Below, in pieces: positions 48,658-60,300 of a stretch of DNA of 64,000 bases (the first letter of the stretch is position 1; every line of letters begins with the position of its first letter). This stretch comes from Sipunculus nudus (lineage: Eukaryota; Annelida; Sipuncula; Golfingiida; Sipunculidae), in contig CM049307.1 of the NCBI GenBank assembly GCA_026874595.1, forward strand, positions 31,793,862 to 31,857,861. Direction: 5' to 3'. Below the pieces are notes generated by a model that was not told the DNA's origin, ran no database searches, and worked only from the letters and a program-made list of their open reading frames with translations. Position numbers and translations under genes: made by a program.

Positions 48658-51600
48658 CTCACGTTCATGACTGCAGCGTTTTGTTGTATAGTTTTTCCTT
48701 GAATTCACGACTCATGAAGCAATGTGTGTGCGTGTAAATATGTATGCGTGTGTGTGTTTGTGTGTGAGAGAGAGATAAAGAGATGCTCACGTGTTCTTGC
48801 ATGACTACAGTGATTTCGTTGTACAGTTTATCCTGTACGTCTGGATTCTCCGCCAGCTGGTACATCATGAATCCCATTGTAGATGACGTAGTTTCGTAGG
48901 CAGCAACGAAGAACAGAAGGGCTTGGGCCAGGACTTCCGTGGACGTTAACCCTGAAAAACAAATTGACTTCAACTACATGTAAATGCCTAGATGAAATTT
49001 AACCATTTTAACCAATACCATGTTCTCAGGTGGGCGAGTAAATTCGTGGTAATTATCGTCCTGGAGTAATTATCCTTGGTGGCAATCGACTTATCCACCA
49101 CAGCCAAATGCTTCGCCCCTTTAACCTAATTATTACAATGAGCCCCCAGAACGCTCCTACACAGAAGTTCTTCCATGCCTGTGGTAGCTAGGGCTGATTA
49201 CAACATAATAATGACGTCACAAAGGTCAATTACGCATGACGTCGTATTGACTGACGTTATCGACTAGTATCGCCTGTCCATTGTTACTTCAGTCTTTATG
49301 AACTGCAATATTTTGGTTTATTTGTCTCATACGAATTACGTGCCAGGTAAGACATTATTATTCACTCGGTAGTCGGAGGAATGGCTCCTGTAACCTATAG
49401 CCAAATAATGTTTATACTGTCTCCTTTGTATAAGAAAATATCCCGGAAAACATGCCGACATGGGTACTGGTAGTATTTACAGACAACACGTATTTGTTTG
49501 AAAGAGCTCTGTCATATTATGCAAAATTTTGTTTTTGTCAGATGATTGAAGCTTTACAATGTTTAAGTTCACCTGATTGGTTGCTCGTTAGTCCAATGCT
49601 TATAATTATTCATTGAATGAATATGCGATTAAGGTCACGTAGAGTTCATGGATAGGTCATTTGTCCTGGGGATATCCGGAGTTAATTTGTCCATTGGTTA
49701 TTTTCGAGGATGTATTTGTCCTGAAGCTGTTGAGTGAATGCACTGATATTTCACGAAGCCATCCACCAAGACAAAATAGTTTAAATGAAATTGATGACAG
49801 GGTTAACATATGAATGACCCAAAGGCTTTATTGTAACAAATGACCCATGGGTCATGACGCTCAGCTGACTGGGAAGAGATTCGCAAAAGGAAATTTTATC
49901 ATCAGAATGGTAGTATATACCCATTCAACTGAAGCATCAAACAGATTAACCAACAGGCCAAGATTTAGTCTGTATTTATATATCTCAAAAATAGAGAAAA
50001 ATGTGTAAACTTTTAAAACTAGAATACGGGTAACCGACAAGTGACTACATGTATCTGCCAAAATCGGATAGTGAGGCATGGATTGAGTGGCAAGGGGAAA
50101 TAGAGTGAGGTATGTTGCATATTAGCATGGATGTCTGCAGCCTAAATGTGTATGTAGGTTGTGCCACCTACCACAAATCCAGAAAGCTGTCCAAGTTGTA
50201 TACACCTGCAAAATTTTAGGCAGAAAAGTCAAACCACTACATGTATATGAGCGATTTTTGCCCATGGCAGGCAAACAGACAAACACTGTGCAAAAATCTT
50301 TGCAGGTAACCCCTCCAGTTTTGTGTATGATAAAGACCTATGTAAGATCTAAACACATGCACAATTTTGGCCCAATCGGTCAAATGGTTCCTGAGATATG
50401 AGCTTGGATGTGTCCAGCGTTAACTAGAATGTAGGTGGCGCCACCTGTCATAAAATCAAGAAAGCTGTCCACGATGTATAAACCTGCAAAATTTTAGGCA
50501 GTTATGTCGAACCACTACAGAGAAATGAGTAATTTTAGGCCACGGCAGACTAACAGACAGACGCTGTGCAAACATTGTTACAGGTGGCGCCACCATTTTT
50601 TGTGTATGTTACAGAGCTATCAAAGGGCTACATTTGTATAAATTTTATTTCCTGATCGGTCAAACAGTTCCCGAGATATAAGCTTGGATGTCATCAGCGT
50701 GAACGTGAACGTAGGTGGCGCCACCTGTCATAAAATCAAGAAAGCTATCCTGGATGTATACACATGACGAATTTCAGGTGAATTAGTCAATTCACTGCAG
50801 AGATATGAGTGATTTTAAACCAAGGCAGATGAACAGATGGACACTGTGCAAACATGGTTACAGGTGGCGCCACCATTTTTTGTGTATGTTATAAAGCAAT
50901 CCAAGGGCTACATTTGTATCAATTTTATTTCCTGATCGGTCAAACGGTTCCCGAGATATGAGGGTTTATGAGTGGAAACAGACCCACAAATGGACACTGG
51001 ATAGAGAGGAAAGGTCAGAGGTCAATGCAAATTGGTTAGGCACCAGTTCACATGTGACCCGATAATAGGTGTAAGTTTGGGAAAAATCGGTCCATTAGTC
51101 CCCGAGGAGCTCTCTGGAAACGAACGCCGCCGCGGCGGAGGAACTCGGTCAAAAACATAGTATCCGCAAAACTTCGTTTTGGCGGATACAAAAATACAGG
51201 TTGCTCCACCAGTCTGCAGAAACTAATAAAAACACTTAATGGTCAATATCCATGCAAAAAATCATGGTGATCTCTGCATTAGTTGTTCAGATACTTCAGT
51301 TTTTGTATCAAATTGTCCATTATTCTGAGGGATACTTCGGAGTCCTATAGCTTGAAGGATATGGGTAACAGAGACCTAATTTCAAGTTTCCACAGGCACC
51401 TTTCATGGGCCTCCTTGCATGACAAGAATGAAGATTCTAGGTCCAGTTGTTGCGATTTGTACCCTGTTGACAGATAACCACATCTTTAAAGGTCTCAAAA
51501 AAAAAAAGAAAAAAATTCGTAAAAATTTGAAAAAAATAGAGGTGGCACACCCAGTCTGCAGAAACTGATGGAACAGCTCATGATCAATATGTATGCTGAA

Positions 51601-54600
51601 AATCATGACCATCAGTGTTGTAGTTATTGAAATACTGCAGTTTTTGTATCAAATTTTCCATTATTCTGGGGGGGGGGGTATTTTGGACCCATACAGCTTA
51701 AAGAATATGGGTAACAGAGACCTAATTTCAAGTTTCCATGGAGACTTTTCATGGGTCTCCCTGTGTGTCAAGAATGAAGATTCTTGGTCCAGTTTTTATG
51801 ATTTGTGCCCTGTTAGCAGATGTTCATATCTTTAAAGGTCTCAAAAATACAGAAAAATTTCGTAAAAAAAACCGAACAAATACAGGTGGTGCCACTAGTC
51901 CGCAGAAACTTATGAAACACTCCATGATCAATATCCATGCAAACAATTATGGTTATCTCTGCATTAGTTGTTCAGATACTTTAGCTTTTGTATCAAATTT
52001 TCCATTATTCTGAGCTGTACTTTGGAGTGCCATAGCTCAAAGGATATGGGTAACAGAGACCAAATTTCAGGTTTCCTTGGAGACTTATCATGGGTCTCCC
52101 TGTGTGTCAAGAACGAAGATTCTAGGTCCAGTCGTTACGATTTGTACCCTGTTGACAGATAACTACATCCTTAAAGGTCTCAAAAATGGAGAAAACAATT
52201 CGTGAACATTGAAAAATTCAGGTGGCGCCACCAGTCTGCACAAACTGATGAAACATCTCATGATCAATATGTATGTCAAAAATCATGACCATCAGTGATG
52301 CAGTTAATGAGTTATCGAAGTTTTTGTATGAAATTTTTGACTATTCTGGGGGGTAATTTTGGGCCCCATAGCTCGAAGGATATGGGTAACAGAGACCTAA
52401 TTTCTGGTTTCCATGGAGACTTTTCATAGGTCTCTCAGTGTGTCGAAAACGAAGATTCTAGGTCCAGTCGTTACGATTTGTGCCACGCTAACAGATGACA
52501 GCATCCTCAAAGGTCTCAAAAATAGAGGAAAAAATCGTAAAAAATCAAACAGTACAGGTGGCGCCACCAGTCTGCAGGAACTGATCGAACATCTCATGAT
52601 CAATATGTATGCCAAAAATGAAGACCATCAGTGATGTAGTTATTGAGATATTGAAGTTTTTGTATGAAATTTTTTACTATTCTGGGGGGTACTTTGGGGC
52701 CCCATAGCTCAAAGGATATGGGTAACAGAGACCTAATTTCTGGTTTCCAAGGAGATTTTTCATGGACCTCTCAGTGTGTCAAGAATTAAGATTCTAAGTC
52801 CAGTCTTTATGATTTGTGCCTTGTTAACAGATGTTCACATTTTTAAAGGTCTCAAAAATAGAGAAAAAAATTCGTAAAAAATGGAAAAATACAGGTGGCG
52901 CCACCAGTCTGCAGGAAGTGATGTAACATCTCATGATCAATATGTATGCAAAAAATCATGACCATCAGTCAAGTAGTTAATGAGATATTGAAGTTTTTGT
53001 ATGAAATTTTTGACTATTCTGGGGGGTAATTTTGGGCCCCATAGCTCGAAGGATATGGGTAACAGAGACCTAATTTCTGGTTTCCATGGAGACTTTTCAT
53101 AGGTCTCTCAGTGTGTCGAAAACGAAGATTCTAGGTCCAGTCGTTACGATTTGTGCCACGCTAACAGATGACAGCATCCTCAAAGGTCTCAAAAATAGAG
53201 GAAAAAATCGTAAAAAATCAAACAGTACAGGTGGCGCCACCAGTCTGCAGGAACTGATCGAACATCTCATGATCAATATGTATGCCAAAAATGAAGACCA
53301 TCAGTGATGTAGTTATTGAGATATTGAAGTTTTTGTATGAAATTTTTTACTATTCTGGGGGGTACTTTGGGGCCCCATAGCTCAAAGGATATGGGTAACA
53401 GAGACCTAATTTCTGGTTTCCAAGGAGATTTTTCATGGACCTCTCAGTGTGTCAAGAATTAAGATTCTAAGTCCAGTCTTTATGATTTGTGCCTTGTTAA
53501 CAGATGTTCACATTTTTAAAGGTCTCAAAAATAGAGAAAAAAATTCGTAAAAAATGGAAAAATACAGGTGGCGCCACCAGTCTGCAGGAAGTGATGTAAC
53601 ATCTCATGATCAATATGTATGCAAAAAATCATGACCATCAGTCAAGTAGTTAATGAGATATTGAAGTTTTTGTATGAAATTTTTGACTTTTCTGGGGGGT
53701 ACTTTGGGGCCACATAGCTCGAAGGATATGGGTAACAGAGACCTAATTTCTGGTTTCCAAGGATATTTTTTATGGACCTCTCAGAATCCCAAGTTACAAG
53801 GTTCTAGGTCCAGCGGTTACGATTTCTGCCTGGTTAACGGACGGACAGACGGACAGACGGACGACGGACAAAGAGTGATCGCTATAGCTCAGATGACTTT
53901 CAGTCAGCTGAGCTAAAACCGAGGGCTGATTTGGTTGATTCTGCGCTGTAGCTTCGAGAAGGCAAAATAATAATCATTAGTAATTTCATGAAAGTCATCA
54001 GTGATGCGCGTCGGCCGGTAAACCATTGTTTTGGCGAATTGCTTCATTCCCTGCATCCCACAAGGATCAATTGACCCTCGTGGATCAGTTGCAAGACTTC
54101 CTTTAGTAAGCATGCGGAAGTCTCCACCATCACTCCAACGAATAAACATCCGTTATCCCACAAGTTAATCTCCCGACGTCCGGTAGCAAGGACGTCATCA
54201 GCATTAATCCTATATGACCAAACTTCTTTAAGTTGCTGGATTTTTTAGGGATTACTGGATATTGACTGGACTGTCGCATCTCTGTTTTGATGTGATTATG
54301 TAGGTCGTCATTGATTATGTTTTTCCGTTTTCGGCTACAATTTCAGTTTGTAAAATAAAACGTTATTCCTTGCCGCGTTTTAAGTAAAATTTATTTTCGG
54401 CAATGCCCGCCGGTAAAAAAAAAATTCATACCTTTTTATAATTTACCGGCAGTTGGCAGATCCTGTCCTCTGTGGTGCACTTTAGCCTAGAGTACCAGCG
54501 AGTTTTATAAGCTTTAGGCATATCGTCTGCCCAGTCTAAGTATAAAAGGACAGTGCCTCCTTCAGACCTCAGAAAGTAAGAGCGAAATCTTATTGTAGAC

Positions 54601-57236
54601 GGCCTTGGTCTTTACATTATTAACCAGTGCCCTTATTAAACAGGGACATAATTAACCAGTCTCCTTTGATGCCTTTGCTGCATCTTCTGTCTTTGACTCA
54701 TCTGGTACAGCTTGGCGTAACTCGTCGTGCGGAATCTTAAACAATCCTTTCAGCGCAGCTTTGTTGTTAGTCGCCCAGATAAGTCGCGTACGTAATGTAA
54801 CATCGCATTTAGATACCTCTTAAAAATCCTAACTGCAGGTTGTTGAATCACATCACCTGGTTCACTATCGGACCAATCCTTTGATCTCTACCATGGAACT
54901 AAATTTATAAGATCCTACAGCGTCCTAATGAACTGCAAGCAGGATTTCTTCCAAATTGAGTGTTTTACGTCTTTTGACTGTGTGCACCATGTTACTATTG
55001 TCTTGAACAATAGTCTTGAATAAACGTCTTGAACCTATTTCAGTGGTCCTTCCTGAGGTCTGACGTAGAAAGGCGTGAGGTATCGTTGGAGTTGGAAACC
55101 CAATGGGTGATTATACAGCTAATATGACGCCAGAAGAGCTCAGTTTTCCTATCAGCGTTCGCATCTGTTTCCGAAACGATACTCTTCAGCTACTTTTCAA
55201 GGTGCTGACGCCCAACTTTGCATACTCACAATTCTCCCCCATCTCTTGCATCTAAACCTTGTACCTCCTTGTGTTATGGAGAAATGCTCTAAACAAATTA
55301 ACGAATTCTGACACCGTTTTACACTGCGTAAAGCTCTGTATAAATCGTGATACAGAGGGCCGTAATGGAGACATGGGCCTTTTTCTCTCGAAACGATCAC
55401 GGTTTGGCTGGCTCTTTTAGGCAAGTTATTTTATACATATCATACATCTCTCTTGCTAAAAAAATTGGTCACTTGAAACAAACGATTGTAAGGGAGTTTA
55501 CACTTTTTATCGGGCTTGTACACTTTGGGGATTCACGTGGATTCACTGATGGACTGCCGTGACAGAAAGTGTAGTCTACATGTAGTTACGGTACAAAGCA
55601 TATTTATGTTATTATGTAATCCTATCCTTTTTGAACTGGACTGCCTCTATGAATTTTCTAGAGGTATTGCTGCCATGCCTTTAGTATCACGATATTAAAT
55701 ACTAATTGATTTAAGGTGTTACCCTTTTCTTTATCTGCTTGGTCAACTTCGCGGATTCCCTTAAGGTCCTTTTTCGCTTCCTTGTCCGTTTCCCCTTTGT
55801 TGGCGTCAATCATGAGTTGCAGCAGATCGTTGTGAGGCTGCGAAAAAATATATTATTAGACCCCGTATGATCTTATCTTACAAATTACTGCACGAGTTTA
55901 TTTTCAGTATTTTGCAATGGACAAAAGGGTGTAAGCTCTGATGTAAACTTATAACTTTATATTAATAATAACCGGGAGTACCAGGCTATGAGATGTAAAT
56001 TTATAATTTAACCAATTAATTTCAAGGTGTTCTTAAAACTTTTTTACCCTCACATTAGTTTATTAAAAAATTCCATAGAAAGACTATTGTCATCTCCTTT
56101 ATTAATTTCTTCATCCATTAGTTCAAGTTCTTTTAAGTCGAGTGTCGAGGAAAATACAACCTTACTCTCTCCTGCCTACGAATAATTGCCTTCGCCTTGC
56201 GGGTATCATTCATCCCGGTTTGTTTGTGTGTGTGTGTGTTTGTTTACATTATAACTCACGCAATTATGAACGGAATCTCATGAAATTTTCAGGACATTTC
56301 GGGAATGGAACGCATCAGGGAGTATCCACAAATGTACCGTCACATATTCATGGATGAACCTGAGAATATGGGCCAAATGAGTGAATGCCCACATGGCTTG
56401 TATTCTCTAAAATGTAGATTTTTTTGTAGTAATATTTGGTATATCCTCTCATGTTGACCGTACAAGGACACAGTGATATGATTATTCTTACTGTGGTCGA
56501 TCGTTTTCGATCCTCAATTGTCTTCTCCAGAAAGGTCTGGAAAAATTTAAGCAGTTTCGGATTATCCAGTTGTACATCAAAAAGTTCCAACAACGGTATG
56601 ATGAATGGACAAAAAACTGAAAAGAAAACATGAAAGAAATATAAACATACGGCTATATAAACATAATAACAATTAATAGGTATAATATGTACTAAAACAC
56701 GAATTAATATGGGATAGGTTGGTCTGAAGGAAATTTATCACTATGGCTTGAGCAGGAAGGGGGACTGGGAAAACTGGAGCTTACCTATGAGGAGAAATAA
56801 AAAGTTAGTTAAGCTGAATTCAAATAAAGCCTTTGCGTTGACGAGGAAAGGGTTTTTTGGGTCTTTCTGAGAATCAAGGTCCAGACCGAAACCTGTGCTG
56901 GCGATGATGTCCATTGTGAACATAGCAGAGATTCTGAAATCACAATGTTTACACATGAGAGAAATCTGATCTATCTGTATATTTATATTGATTCGGACAG
57001 AGGTTATATAACGAAGTAGCGTTTGCAAATTGTATCCTTGAGATTTACATATTATTAGCCAAAAGAAATAAAATATTATATTACTGCATCGCACGGTATT
57101 CCGTTTGGGAGAATTCCAATTATACACAAGAGAGTGTACAAGCACACTTACTCTTTGGCGTCAAATCCTGTTTGTCCTCTATCCCCAATATTTCTGACAA
57201 ATTTGTCAACACAAGACATCACTGCAGGAGTCATCT

Positions 57237-57322
<86 letters not shown>

Positions 57323-60300
57323 GCAATCTTTTAACTGCGTACGTACCGTTTTATTGAGAGATACGTTTTATGCCTATTTACATGGAAATGCTTTTACCGC
57401 TGATAATACGAAGGTTCAGAATCACTTAGTGGTTACAGAAGCATTTGACCTTTCAAGGTCATGAAAAAAAAAATAAAATGCTGCTTTTATTTGCAAACTC
57501 AATGGATTTGAAACAAAAATCACGGATCTACAGAGTACTGGAACGAAGTGAGATTTCCGATATGATTAACGGTAAGGGCCGAATGAATATAACTAAACGA
57601 TCTCGACCTTCCTCAGCTTGCCGGGAGTGTAGGATGGTGCCAAGAGATGGCGCTGCCTGCGCCACTGATGATCAGTGGCATTGAAAAGTCCCTGTTTTAT
57701 TATTCCCCCTAGAGGCACCTCCTGAAAATATATATATTCATGTAAAGTATCCATTTAACTACATTCGGGTTCCGCCAGACACATTGACATGATGGATCAC
57801 ATATATATTGGAAACCGTATTGAGTACGAATGTTTCGAAAAGTGAAATAATGGTGTTTATAAATAAACATGATGTTAAAATTTTCGAGAAGCTATATAAA
57901 TCTTATGACCTATATATTTCTTCTAGTTTCAAGTTAAAAAAATGTACAATTGTAAAGTTATTGTCCTACCACTGTCAGAGTGCTGCGACAAGTTTTCTAT
58001 ATACTATATTATTGTTCTTTAAAGTATTACAGTTTATCCAGATGAGTTGTTCCACTTATTTCGTGTATGGTATGCCGTATCACGCATCGGTATTACGGTG
58101 GGAACTTAGATTGAGGGAACTCAGGTTTTTTGTTTTTTATGTCAGGCTCTGTTTATCGATGAAAACTGATAACTGTTTCTTATAAATCTCGTCAAACCTT
58201 GTCCAGCCACTATTTTATAGAAGCATTGTTTCGGTGTAGACTTCAAAGAGAATGCAGGTGCCTGAACATTTTTCTCACATTCGGTCTTCTAAGGGTGCGT
58301 GCCCGTTAATGTTCACGCAGAGAGCGACAGGTCACGTAACACTGTAAGAACGGCAGCCAAGGGAGACCCTCTTGAGAGTAAGTACTAATATTTTCCTACA
58401 TACTGAATATTCATTGACTATTTATGTCTAGGTGCACACAGGAACTGTATTAAATGTAGATATATATCACATGTTGTCGCATGTCGTCGAGGTGAACGAC
58501 CAATATCGTGGTGTCGATCATTTTGGTCATATCTCACCAAACTTTACAGAGCAAACTCGCCTCCCATGACTCTGCAACAGTAAGGAGTGAAAACAGCATA
58601 AAAACGGTTCTAACGTTACAGATTCTGTAGCCATTGCTGGTTTATCATGGGCCGACTATGCTCTACTAAACATATCGGCAGCTGCGGAATGAATGGTCAA
58701 AATATATCCACCAGTTATACCATGAGTACATTGTTCTAGTGCCGGACTTCCCGCTGAGGTAACGGTTGGTGTGTCAGTATTGGTTAAAGCACAGTGAAAT
58801 GTTATCACGTAAGGTTTTACGAGGCGTGGGTCATACACCTTAATCGCGAGGCGATGCCAAATGAATGCCATGATTGAAACATACTGCCCATGTGAATTTT
58901 ACATATGCTTGCGATAAAAATCAATTCGAGTTATTATGGATACGAAACTTTTTTCCTGAGATATCATCAAGTGAAATGTTTCTAAATTCTTCAAAAGATC
59001 TTAGAGGACACTCGCACAGCTTATGATAAGCCATTGGTCTCCCATTTTAGCTACGAATTCCTTCTTCAGAAACTGTCGTGCAAGTTCGCTTGTCAGGCTG
59101 TCATGCAAGTGGATTTGAACAAACAGTCAGAGAAAGGGAAATACAGGAAGCATGTGGAACAAGATATAATTATATTCCCTCACTGGCAATGAGCCTGTGA
59201 ACGAAGTTCCTCATCTTGCCTTACCTTTAAAACATATACGAACATGAGCCTTTTAAAAAAGTGTTACTGGTGATTTCAAGTATCTGTACTAGACGCCATC
59301 CAGTTAATACATAAACCATATATGGCTCCCAAGTGGAGAATTGGTCGTGCATTTGGTGCATAAAAGTGAATAATATTTATATATGAACCACAATGCAACA
59401 GGGTTGGAATACTCACCCTTCTATTTGTAAACTCGCTGAAGTCTTTCACCAGGAGTTGTTTCAGGATCTCGGTGTCACCTATAACAAGAGTAGGCAGGCG
59501 ACCCTCGTACACCCTGCGTGGGAACCAAGGTCGTTACACAAAACAGAAGGGAAAATGCTGGGCTCAGGTCACATTCATTTTATATCACCCTCAATACAAA
59601 TTATAATCAAGTTATAATACGGCATCATAGCCCACCAGTTATTTTATTTGCCAAGTATATTTACTAATAATTTAAAGATTGTTGTTTTAAATGAAACATC
59701 AGTGAAACATACTTTATATGTCAGCAGCTGACATCAGAGATTCAATTTAAACGTGTTAACACACATCATCTTTTAATAGTTGCATTTAAATCTCTTTGCT
59801 TTAACTACTAGCTGCGCCACCTTCTAGCCATCATGGGAACTGTAGTGAAAGGACGATGTCATATACGGAGTCCACGTGCTGTGAGATAAAGGTTGATTCC
59901 GTCTCATTTGATAATTATTTAGTGAAGACCTTAGTGTGAGGGAAAGAGGAACATGATCCATGCGAAAAATTCAGTGTGTGTAATTCAGTGTTCATGTCAG
60001 ATTAAGTAAATTTAATTTTCTCTTATTTCTTACCTGAATACTTTTCCATATTTCTTTAGCATGGCGACATCATAGAAACTAAAGCCCTGAGAAACAATCA
60101 CAAGGCATAAATACACATTATTAAAAATAAATGATGTATCGCTTTATCCTCTGTCCTTGTTTTAATTTACATAAGTCCTCTTCAGCATATTTGCCGTATA
60201 ACACCTATATACATATATATACATAAAAATTTACATTTATATGTATACTCCACCATTTGTATGCATCATATAGTGCAATAAATCTTTTAAAATATTTTTG

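Larger units (their letters stand above)
49859..53913. mobile_element. 4.06-kb TIR element carrying tandem arrays, in intron 9 of gene C
   Basis: Perfect 13-bp terminal inverted repeats GCTCAGCTGACTG (49859-49871) and CAGTCAGCTGAGC (53901-53913). The paralogous intron of gene B lacks the segment. The interior consists of a 281-bp repeat (about 50150-50970), a ~336-bp repeat (about 51198-53830) and a tail with GGACGGACAGACGGACAGAC. No transposase-like frame was found, so it is inferred to be non-autonomous. A clear target duplication was not identified. Confidence 0.7.

Noticed and set aside
49841-49854. Perfect palindrome TGACCCATGGGTCA beside the TIR element
   Set aside because: Present once, with no counterpart at the other end, and it could be part of the flank; too little to call a target or regulatory site.
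52413-53307. Two identical 73-codon plus-strand frames and two identical 63-codon minus-strand frames
   Set aside because: They are copies of the same stretch in the duplicated 673-bp block of a tandem array. No domain, no codon evidence.
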